From Flavobacteriales bacterium (lineage in GTDB: Bacteria > Bacteroidota > Bacteroidia > Flavobacteriales_D > Sanyastnellaceae): a DNA stretch of 64,000 nucleotides. This document shows, in pieces, positions 51,396 through 57,859 of this stretch. The stretch spans positions 116,360 through 180,359 of the forward strand of contig JADKIZ010000011.1 in the NCBI GenBank assembly GCA_016722445.1. The letters run 5' to 3'. Positions within the stretch are counted from its first letter, which is position 1. Each line of letters opens with the position of its first letter. The notes below the pieces were generated by a model. It saw only the letters and a list, made by a program, of their open reading frames with translations, had not been told where the DNA came from and searched no databases. The position numbers and the translations under genes are program-made.

Positions 51396-52907
51396 TCATT
51401 CCATTTCATACACCCGCTCCAACAATACCTCATAACAATCCTTACGCTGCATTTTACTTCTGAGCCAACAAAAGAATAGAATAGCTTGAATGTCTTCGTT
51501 TTCACCCACCAGTTTGATATTTGATTCTTGAACCCTTTGTGCAAAATTTGGCTGGGTGATCTCTTCGGGATTGTTCAGGAAAATTTCTATAAAGCCGATA
51601 AACTTCTGAACACGCTGATAGTTTGGTTCTTGGAGCAATTGAGCATACTGCGATTTGATGCGTTGAAGATATTTCCAGGCGATATCAGTATTGCCAAGTT
51701 CATACTGAAAAATAACTTCTATGAGGTCATGTTTGAAGTACCATTCATGGCCCATTAGGTCTTCTTTTTGCTTATTCTTTGCAGGTAGGCTTCTCAAAAT
51801 TCTATTCGCTTCACTGTAGCTTTTTTGAAAAAAGGTGTATACCGCGAAGTTCAATTGCAGATTTAGATATTCTCTTGTGTTAGATAATTTCGCATTGTCA
51901 TTCAGGTAATCTACCAATATGGAAATAGCATCCTGTGGCTTTTTGCTGTAGAATGCAATACCCGCTTTAATTCCGATAAGTTTGATTTTTGTAGGATGAC
52001 CCTGGAATTGTTCTTCTTGAAGGAATTTTTCAAGGAGTAAATTCCATTTTGTTGCCTCGGTAAAATCGCGGGTTCGATAATTCACATGGGTAATGTAGTA
52101 TACAAGATCAAGTTGCAGATGTTTATTGTAGCCATGAAACGCATTGGCTTGTTCGAGACTTCTATATGCTTTCAATAGAAATGGTTTGAATGCGGAATAT
52201 GATTTTGCGGATATAATGACAGACCGCCATAATTCTGCCAGACGGTGCATGAAAACAGGATTTGTGCGGATGTTTTGACGGGTAAAGTGAAATGGTTTCA
52301 GAGTTTCCCTGATGGTTTCTTCAGGGTCAAAATGTGAACCCGAGCGACGCAGTTCTTGAAGTTTTTTTCGGATACTGGCAAATGCTATATTCAGCTTATA
52401 CATCTGTTCCCGAATTTCAAGGTTAGAAGTAGCTTTGCTAACCAGTTCATCAAAATTGGCAACAAGATGATCTGCGTGTGCTAATCTTTTGGCATATATC
52501 AAAGCTAGATGTTCGAACAGATGGGCTTCTTCAGCGAGTTTTTCTGCACGGTGCAATAGATCATCAGCCGGTTGATAAGCTTTTCTATTGATGAAGTTTT
52601 GTGCAACATAAATTAGACTGGCAGCCTGGGCTTCTCCCGATGAATCTGTGTTATTGAATTCGTCTTTGAGGAACTCAATCAATTTTTGATAAAGCCTCGA
52701 TCTCAGCATATAGTAGGCTTGATTGGATCGCTCTTCTTTGCCGAATAATTTTTTTCTGATTAGTGTATCTTCTATTGTTTTTTCTTGAATCAAGAGATCA
52801 TACAGTTGCAATGTGAGTTGCGCATCGCGATGCAATTCAATATTTTTTCTGAATGACTTCTTCTCTTTTGATGTAAGGCTTTGAAGGGAGCTTTCGAGGA
52901 GTTCCAT
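51396..52907 (-). CDS. hypothetical alpha-helical (TPR-like) repeat protein
   Basis: 503 aa from the ATG at 52907 (MELLESSLQSLTSKEKKSF), chosen over 52949 because it begins a well-formed helix. Almost the whole protein reads as amphipathic helices in a TPR-like array (FINRKAYQPADDLLHRAEKLAEEA; YLNLQLNFAVYTFFQKSYSEA; WYFKHDLIEVIFQYELGN, as separate stretches). No signal peptide, membrane span or catalytic motif. Its N-terminal pattern (LTSKEKKSFRK ... LYDLLIQEK ... SNQAYYMLRSRLYQKLIEFL) recurs in uncharacterised Bacteroidota solenoid proteins. Function unknown; a scaffold role is inference. Confidence 0.8.
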   Translation of the reverse strand: MELLESSLQSLTSKEKKSFRKNIELHRDAQLTLQLYDLLIQEKTIEDTLIRKKLFGKEERSNQAYYMLRSRLYQKLIEFLKDEFNNTDSSGEAQAASLIYVAQNFINRKAYQPADDLLHRAEKLAEEAHLFEHLALIYAKRLAHADHLVANFDELVSKATSNLEIREQMYKLNIAFASIRKKLQELRRSGSHFDPEETIRETLKPFHFTRQNIRTNPVFMHRLAELWRSVIISAKSYSAFKPFLLKAYRSLEQANAFHGYNKHLQLDLVYYITHVNYRTRDFTEATKWNLLLEKFLQEEQFQGHPTKIKLIGIKAGIAFYSKKPQDAISILVDYLNDNAKLSNTREYLNLQLNFAVYTFFQKSYSEANRILRSLPAKNKQKEDLMGHEWYFKHDLIEVIFQYELGNTDIAWKYLQRIKSQYAQLLQEPNYQRVQKFIGFIEIFLNNPEEITQPNFAQRVQESNIKLVGENEDIQAILFFCWLRSKMQRKDCYEVLLERVYEME

Positions 52908-53078
52908 TGGAATGTATGAAGAGGGTAGGTGGCAGAAAATGCAAACCACTCAGTACTACAGAAGAGAAAGTGATTAAGCTCTTCCCTTCCTATCTCTGAA
53001 AATTTACAACTTGGAATGCCCTTTACATTAGAAACCTCATTGTTAGTCTGAGCTTTCTCTATCCATTTTGCAATTAAA

Positions 53079-53267
53079 CTACGAGTTGAGTACTAGCAAA
53101 CTTGCCTGCCTTTGAGATTTAGTTTCGTTTTTGTCATAATCCCGTACAACATCTTTCATAGCAACCTTTACTCGTTCACTGGTTTGCGCAATCGCTTGTT
53201 TGTCAATTACATGGAAGTCCCTATCATTGATAGATTGAAATGATATTTTGATCCGTTTATTTGCCAA
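53079..53267 (-). CDS. small hypothetical protein downstream of the papain-like gene
   Basis: 62 aa, starting 7 bp after the stop of the papain-like gene on the same strand, so almost certainly its second cistron. The N-terminus KRIKISFQSINDRDFHVID is beta-like and the rest helical and charged (ERVKVAMKDVVRDYDKNETKSQR). No family recognised. It could be a partner or regulator of the upstream protein; that is inference from the operon. Confidence 0.5.
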   Translation of the reverse strand: MANKRIKISFQSINDRDFHVIDKQAIAQTSERVKVAMKDVVRDYDKNETKSQRQASLLVLNS

Positions 53268-53274
53268 GCTTGTT

Positions 53275-54915
53275 TTATTTGAGGTTGCTATAATAAGTGT
53301 AATTTTTGAATTTGAGCGGCAAAGATATGAAATCGTTTTCGTTCATACTAATACAACGGTCTGGATAGCCGGCAAATATGAATGCATCCAAGCCAACCCT
53401 ATTAGCTTCAGTAGCATCTAAAATCAATAGGCCTAGGGCTTCATTTGATTCTTCGTAGTTTTTTTGGGTAAAGATTTCAGCACACCATATAAATTTTGGC
53501 ATTCTAGTGATCAGTAAATTTTCCTTAAGCCTCTGATCCATCAGCGGCATGCGAGATACATGGTTTTTAAACGACCGGCTTGAGGCTAGGAAAAATCTAA
53601 ATACAAAATCGGACGAAAATTCATAGCCAAGATTTAAGTCGCCAATGACTTGCAAAGCCAGGTTTTTTGCAACTACAGCTTCAAGATAAATTCTCGGGTA
53701 CAAAGGAACAACTACTGAATCGATCTTATAAGCTTTGCAATCTTCATCGGCATAGTATTCACCTGGGTTATCAAGCTTAATTATTCGATAAGGTTGAAAA
53801 TTATCATCTTGTATGATGTACTTAGAAGGCAGGTCACTTGCGTCATAAAAGGAAGTTTCTTTTCCAAACGCTGTCAAAGTACTTTTATCGATGTCTTTCC
53901 ATTCAAAATCTTCCACCTGTTTACCCACACCAATTATAACATGGCCGACATCTATACCCTCTAAGCCGATCAATACGGGTATTCCAGATTCAATATAGCA
54001 ATCAATGATTTTGTATATCTCATCGCCAGCATAGCTTTCATCAGAATAAATTCTTGTTCCAAATCCAAATTCTTTTAACGCGAATGAGATTTGATCCATT
54101 GTAAGGCCATTGGAGGGTAATTGTCTTTGATATGAAAATCGGGCTAAAGTTTTATGAATTGTAGCTGGTAGGGTTGGTTTATATTCTGCATAGCGGTTAC
54201 TGAAATATTCCATGATCGACCAAATGGTTGTTTCAGCACACTTTAATGTTTCTCCATCTTGCGAACTATGCGGAAATCCGACAGCGGTGAGCTTTACCCC
54301 AAAAACGAGTGTAGAAGCACTACACGTGCAAATCTTAAAATCACTTTCTTCGAAGGCATTTGGATGAATAATAGATCTACCAAACAACGCATTCATTGTG
54401 GGGCGTATGATAAAAAAGCCGAGATATTTTTTAGACAGTTCATCGTGTTTCACTGAATCAAGGAAATCTTCTGCTGAGATGCCATTTTTAAATATGGACA
54501 CTCTTATACAGTCACGTTGATAAGAATAGTGCTTGGAAGAGTAGTATTCATAAAAGCTATCTCTATATACCTTGTCAACATATGGATACTCGATCAGGCA
54601 GAAGAGATCATCTTTTAATTCATCCACATAATCTGCTAACCTTGATTCAATTTCTGGTGGAATGAATTGTTTATCCAGATCCTTTAGAAAGGCTTCTTTG
54701 ATGCATTCAATAATGGCCTCAACGGCTTCGTCGATTGGTGATATGATTACGTCAATTGTTGCAGACATGCTGAGTTTAAAATTTTGCAGGTGAAGATAAA
54801 ATATTGCGGTCAATTTTGGTTGTAAATAGTTTATTAGATTATTTTCTATTGTATCCGACATTGTCAAAATTGTGGAATGAAATGACACTAAAGCAAATTT
54901 GAAGTGGTCGAGCAA
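53275..54915 (-). CDS. predicted papain-like cysteine peptidase-fold protein, uncharacterised
   Basis: Up to 546 aa; alternative starts at 54861 and 54768 would remove 18 or 49 residues, and the shortest is attractive because clear helix-forming sequence begins there. No signal peptide. The middle contains GFFIIRPTMNALFGRSIIHP, then GFPHSSQDGETLKCAETTIW with Cys226, GIPVLIGLEGIDVGHVIIGVG with His325, and KYIIQDDNFQPYRI with Asp370/371 (numbering from 54915). Cys in a helix start, His in a GH-hydrophobic strand and Asp/Asn in a D(D/P)NF strand is the order of C39/papain-like peptidases. The N-terminal 190 and C-terminal 150 residues match nothing known to me. Substrate and role unknown. Peptidase activity is inferred. 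Confidence 0.7.
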   Translation of the reverse strand: MLDHFKFALVSFHSTILTMSDTIENNLINYLQPKLTAIFYLHLQNFKLSMSATIDVIISPIDEAVEAIIECIKEAFLKDLDKQFIPPEIESRLADYVDELKDDLFCLIEYPYVDKVYRDSFYEYYSSKHYSYQRDCIRVSIFKNGISAEDFLDSVKHDELSKKYLGFFIIRPTMNALFGRSIIHPNAFEESDFKICTCSASTLVFGVKLTAVGFPHSSQDGETLKCAETTIWSIMEYFSNRYAEYKPTLPATIHKTLARFSYQRQLPSNGLTMDQISFALKEFGFGTRIYSDESYAGDEIYKIIDCYIESGIPVLIGLEGIDVGHVIIGVGKQVEDFEWKDIDKSTLTAFGKETSFYDASDLPSKYIIQDDNFQPYRIIKLDNPGEYYADEDCKAYKIDSVVVPLYPRIYLEAVVAKNLALQVIGDLNLGYEFSSDFVFRFFLASSRSFKNHVSRMPLMDQRLKENLLITRMPKFIWCAEIFTQKNYEESNEALGLLILDATEANRVGLDAFIFAGYPDRCISMNENDFISLPLKFKNYTYYSNLK

Positions 54916-55038
54916 TTGCGGTTAATAGATACATATTTCAGCATTAAGGATAATGAATGTAAAGTTTCTCCATTACCAATCGAGGATTTGATTCTTATTG
55001 CTTACTTGTTAGCATTTGGCAAAGAAGCTGAGAAATAA
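54904..55038 (+). other. short open frame, possible gene remnant
   Basis: A protein-like frame of 44 codons starting at a GTG and ending at TAA: VVEQLRLIDTYFSIKDNECK followed by a hydrophobic helix-like LPIEDLILIAYLLAFGKEAEK. A stop codon just upstream and the absence of an ATG suggest a remnant of a longer gene or chance. Low confidence. Confidence 0.2.
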
Positions 55039-55050
55039 TTTTCTTGAAAG

Positions 55051-55078
55051 AAAAAAGGCTGCCGAAGCAGCCCTTTTA
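55051..55078 (-). terminator. intrinsic terminator of the first coiled-coil gene
   Basis: On the - strand: AAGGGCTGC, TTCG tetraloop, GCAGCC(TT) and a run of six T, 36 bp after the stop at 55114. The UUCG loop and T-run orientation favour the - strand. Confidence 0.85.
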
Positions 55079-55113
55079 GATACACACCTTTTATCAAACA
55101 AGTAAACCTACTA

Positions 55114-55530
55114 TTAGGATGCAGACAACTCTGTCTTCTTGGCTTGCACTTGTGCTATCAAATCATTGTTTACTGTTTCCTTGCGCTCGGCAAGATTGAA
55201 ATCGAATGTTCTCTTCATCTTGGCGATCGGTCCATCTGAATCTTTTTTCATCTCCAATTCGATGATGTTGTTCTCGTATTTGTTGATTTCATCCAGAAGA
55301 TCATTTTTTTCCGGACCTTCAGGAATGGTGGTCAACAAACCTGAAAGCGTATTCAAATGCTGCGTTTCCGCGTTGATTTGATTTTGAAGAGCCACAGGAT
55401 CGGGGGCATTGTCGATGCGATTTTGGATGGTCATGATTTTGAAGTCTAAATCTGATCCTTGTTCTTCCAATGTTGCGAGAAGTTGATCGCATGCAGCGAT
55501 ATTCTCGAGTTTTGAAATGGTATATGACAT
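55114..55530 (-). CDS. hypothetical coiled-coil protein, paralogue of 55729-56163
   Basis: 138 aa, no signal peptide, predicted almost entirely helical with long heptad-like stretches (LATLEEQGSDLDFKIMTIQN; NKYENNIIELEMKKDSD). It shares length, architecture and an aligned start (Y-T-hhxxhxxxxxCDxhLxx) with the next gene: SYTISKLENIAACDQLLATL versus LYTFNEIQTVEDCDTILTSF. Both have a central hxxLPEGxEK-like motif (TTIPEGPEKNDLL / NNLPEGKEKRRIE). No family recognised. Last gene of the three-gene - strand series; own terminator. Confidence 0.7.
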   Translation of the reverse strand: MSYTISKLENIAACDQLLATLEEQGSDLDFKIMTIQNRIDNAPDPVALQNQINAETQHLNTLSGLLTTIPEGPEKNDLLDEINKYENNIIELEMKKDSDGPIAKMKRTFDFNLAERKETVNNDLIAQVQAKKTELSAS

Positions 55531-55728
55531 AGTATTTTATTTTAAAATGTTTTTGATTTTTTGATTGAGGATAACGGACTTAATGGGTTGAGATGAATGC
55601 TCCAGGCTTCTGATGTGAAGTGAGTTCCTATTTTTGTTGAACTTTATCTGATGTGATTGAACAAATCAGTCGGTTGGGCTTTCATACCAGTGTTCAAGTT
55701 GCTGTTATCCGTTGGATTGATTGTTGGA

Positions 55729-56163
55729 TTATGCGGCGCTGGGTGTTGAAGCTTGAATTTCGGTTTTTCTTGTTGATACCCCATCAATCACCGCAGTTAC
55801 CTCTGTGATTTCTTCCTGCGTAAACTCAAGCTTTTGTTCTCGCAAGATGTAGTCTTCAGCGTTGAGTTTTTCGATCTTCTCAATCAATGCCCGCAATTCA
55901 TTGTCGGCATTGTTGAGTGTCATTTCAATGCGTCTCTTCTCTTTTCCTTCCGGAAGGTTGTTGAAGAGTGTTGTCATGGATGGTATCCATGTTTCCAGGT
56001 AGGCTTTTCGAGTTGGAAGTTGAGCTGATTGCCCTTCTGCGTTTTCGATCTGTCGCTCAATTGACGACTTACGTACCAAGAGATTGCCTTTGATTTTCCC
56101 GAAACTTGTCAGGATGGTGTCACAATCTTCCACCGTTTGGATTTCATTAAATGTGTAAAGCAT
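55729..56163 (-). CDS. hypothetical coiled-coil protein, paralogue of 55114-55530
   Basis: 144 aa, helical, with Cys only in the conserved N-terminal ECCD-like position (VEDCDTILTSFGKIKG). The central motif FNNLPEGKEKRRIEMTL is shared with its paralogue and there is a long charged coiled coil (NADNELRALIEKIEKLNAED). Separated from its paralogue by 198 bp, which suggests separate expression rather than tight coupling. Function unknown. A tandem duplication inside an accessory stretch is the main thing that can be stated. Confidence 0.7.
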   Translation of the reverse strand: MLYTFNEIQTVEDCDTILTSFGKIKGNLLVRKSSIERQIENAEGQSAQLPTRKAYLETWIPSMTTLFNNLPEGKEKRRIEMTLNNADNELRALIEKIEKLNAEDYILREQKLEFTQEEITEVTAVIDGVSTRKTEIQASTPSAA

Positions 56164-56496
56164 AAAAATTAAAGATTTAGTTTTGTGTGAAAAATTTCAC
56201 GACGCAAAGGAGAAAAAATTTGAAGGGTGGAATCAACCCGATTTTTTGTCGGACATCACATCAAATTTGTCCGTTTTGAATGCAGAAAACGCCAGACAAT
56301 GATTTCTGAATGTTCGGTGAATATTGGGTTATATCCCATTTGCACATCAAAAAATGCCTAGGCCAAAAACTCACATGAAAATGGATGATTTTGGGGTGAA
56401 AAAAAATGTCATTTTGTAGAAATCAGGGTTGAGGAAGCCTTCCATAGGTGACTTGAACTTGACTATTATAAAACGATCCTAAGCTAAAATGACCGA
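56164..56496. other. AT-rich intergenic region
   Basis: 333 bp between two - strand genes. No open frame, RNA or terminator is convincing; the part next to 56163 is presumably the promoter region of the coiled-coil gene. Confidence 0.4.
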
Positions 56497-57027
56497 TTAA
56501 AGATACCCCTCCAATTCCGCAATTTCCGCTTCCAATGCCGTGATTTTTGCTTGCTTCAACACCAAATCCATGTTACTCAGCTTTTCTTTTCTGTAGTTCA
56601 AGTTGTCCCGATGTGCGCTGATGCGTGCTTTTTCGCTTGTGGTGAAGAGGCGAGGGGTAGTGAGTAGGTATTCCAGCAGGGAATGTGCATCGTCCAGATG
56701 TTGATTTCCGGAAAGACTTGATTCAAAACGATCCTGAAGCTTGAACAAAGTCGCTTGCATGGATGTGATTTTTCTCTTCAGTTGCTTCTTTTCGTCTTCC
56801 GATAAGGTGATGATATCATTTTGATTGGTCTTGGACTTCTTCCTTCCGGCCGTCCACGAGTTCTTGGCAGTGAGGAGCTTGGTTAAGAACTCCGTGGTTT
56901 CGAGTTGGTCTTCGAAGTCTTTTTTATAGAGTCGGTAATACGATGCCCTACTCAAACCCACAAAAATTGGGGCATCCGCCGGCGCTATGTAAAGAGCCTC
57001 AAACAATTGATCAAAATCTCCTGGCAT
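56497..57027 (-). CDS. hypothetical helical protein
   Basis: 176 aa, soluble. The first 45 residues (FDQLFEALYIAPADAPIFVG and SRASYYRLYKKDFEDQL) look like a small winged or helix-turn-helix-sized unit: the stretch APIFVGLSRASYYRLYKKDF could be a DNA-binding recognition helix of an excisionase- or transposase-like fold, but this is a guess. The remainder is basic linker (AGRKKSKTNQ) then coiled coil (KRKITSMQATLFKLQDRFES; ITALEAEIAELEGYL). A TACTTTTG box (57058-57051 on the - strand) precedes the start by 23 bp, and the nested GAGACAAA dyad lies directly upstream of it. Confidence 0.7.
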   Translation of the reverse strand: MPGDFDQLFEALYIAPADAPIFVGLSRASYYRLYKKDFEDQLETTEFLTKLLTAKNSWTAGRKKSKTNQNDIITLSEDEKKQLKRKITSMQATLFKLQDRFESSLSGNQHLDDAHSLLEYLLTTPRLFTTSEKARISAHRDNLNYRKEKLSNMDLVLKQAKITALEAEIAELEGYL

Positions 57028-57066
57028 ATGATTTTAATAATTTGTACCTACAAAAGTAGAAAACGT

Positions 57067-57113
57067 GAGACAAAAAATCTGAGACAAAAAATTTGTCTCA
57101 AAAAATTTGTCTC
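57067..57113. promoter_or_regulatory. nested four-copy dyad of GAGACAAA, operator-like
   Basis: GAGACAAA occurs at 57067 and 57081, and its reverse complement TTTGTCTC at 57092 and 57106. Copies on each side are exactly 14 bp apart, and both pairs are symmetric about 57090. The element lies just upstream of the TACTTTTG box of the - strand gene at 57027 and between it and the + strand gene at 57312. It looks like a binding site for a dimer or tetramer, or a cruciform. Confidence 0.7.
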
Positions 57114-57311
57114 AGACTTTGAGGAATTTTTATTGGGGGGAAATGAAAGTGGTTTTTGACCGGAACTTTTTTAGGTGGAAGTTTGGCACACCATATGAAT
57201 GTACTGAACAAAACAAATTGTCCATAACTCTCTTTACCCTTCTGAATTTTACTTTCGAAGCACTAGCCGGGCGTGAGGTTTCGGTATTTTCTATCTAAAG
57301 ACTTATTAATT

Positions 57312-57440
57312 ATGGCTAAAGGAAACAAACCTGCTCTGCCAAACGCTCCGGCGAAAAATGGCGGCAAATCAGGAGGTAACAGGAGCAACAATCCAACTGC
57401 TCCAGGAAAAACACCGCCACCTGCACCGAAAGGGAAGTAG
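57312..57440 (+). CDS. 42-residue basic Pro/Gly/Asn-rich peptide
   Basis: A short gene with ATG at 57312 and TAG at 57438. The product is Lys/Arg-rich and disordered (MAKGNKPALPNAPAKNGGKS ... APGKTPPPAPKGK), without Cys, acidic or aromatic residues. It is followed after 13 bp by a strong terminator, which supports a real transcription unit. No family recognised. Its composition resembles small nucleic-acid-binding or ribosome-associated peptides of Bacteroidota, but no function can be assigned. The preceding 57114-57311 contains no convincing gene. Confidence 0.6.
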   Translation: MAKGNKPALPNAPAKNGGKSGGNRSNNPTAPGKTPPPAPKGK

Positions 57441-57453
57441 TGTGGAATGAAAG

Positions 57454-57478
57454 AACCCCGCGAGAGCGGGGTTTTTTA
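57454..57478 (+). terminator. intrinsic terminator of the 42-residue peptide gene
   Basis: AACCCCGC, GAGA loop, GCGGGGTT and a T-run (TTTTTT). Confidence 0.92.
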
Positions 57479-57614
57479 TTTTAAAATGTTAAATAGTTCA
57501 GTTTATAAATAGGTTACAATTAAAACGATCATACTTGCGCGGGGTACTGTATATGAATGTAATTATAGAAGAAATATTGATATAATATTGTATATATGGG
57601 AAATTTGAATTTGA

Positions 57615-57646
57615 TTTGGTTAATGAAAGTGGTTGATTTACTTTTA
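57615..57646 (+). promoter_or_regulatory. probable cas9 promoter
   Basis: TTTG at 57615-57618, a 20-bp spacer, then TACTTTTA at 57639-57646 (one mismatch to TAnnTTTG). Transcription from here would give a cas9 leader of about 200 bases running antisense through the whole tracrRNA gene. The rest of 57479-57750 shows no gene. Confidence 0.45.
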
Positions 57647-57751
57647 AGTTTCCACAGACCATGATGAAAGTATGTGATTGTTTAGTTCATAACTGGCGCT
57701 TAAAAAGTGCAGTCATAAGCAAACTGTGAGAATAGGAAAGCTTAGCGGAAT

Positions 57752-57822
57752 AAAAAAAGGCGAGTTTCCCCGCCTTAAATGTTTTCACAACGGAATAATC
57801 CTTATTGTGAATTGCTTTCGAT
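57752..57822 (-). ncRNA. tracrRNA of the type II-C system
   Basis: Transcribed from the - strand, divergent from cas9. The 5' end is the anti-repeat ATCGAAAGCAATTCAC (57822-57807), whose first 15 bases are visible in the last repeat (63986-64000); it pairs with the crRNA repeat 5' end. The body has a small GGA-UUAU-UCC hairpin and an AAAACAUUUAAGG segment typical of Bacteroidota tracrRNAs. It ends in a hairpin GGCGGG-GAAA-CTCGCC (57774-57759) and seven T (57758-57752), a Rho-independent terminator. Size is about 71 nt. Confidence 0.88.
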
Positions 57823-57826
57823 AGGA

Positions 57827-57859
57827 CAAATATAGAATAATTCAAACAAAGAATACAAA
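57827..57859 (-). promoter_or_regulatory. tracrRNA promoter overlapping the cas9 start
   Basis: On the - strand TTTG (57859-57856) and TATATTTG (57834-57827) are 21 bp apart, matching the Bacteroidota promoter. The predicted start of transcription, about five bases later, is the first base of the anti-repeat. The -33 element includes the first base of the cas9 ATG. Confidence 0.75.

Noticed and set aside
53079..53267. Antitoxin of a toxin-antitoxin pair with the papain-like protein
   Set aside because: Order and size are compatible, but no antitoxin motif is present and the claim would rest on operon position alone; recorded as a hypothesis only.
57107..57298. 63-codon frame on the + strand just after the GAGACAAA dyad
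   Set aside because: It starts with TTG inside the dyad, has no recognisable features, and the following 42-residue gene with a terminator explains the region better.
51396..57440. Prophage or integrative element
   Set aside because: No integrase, transposase, phage structural gene, tRNA-end duplication or attachment repeat is visible in this stretch.
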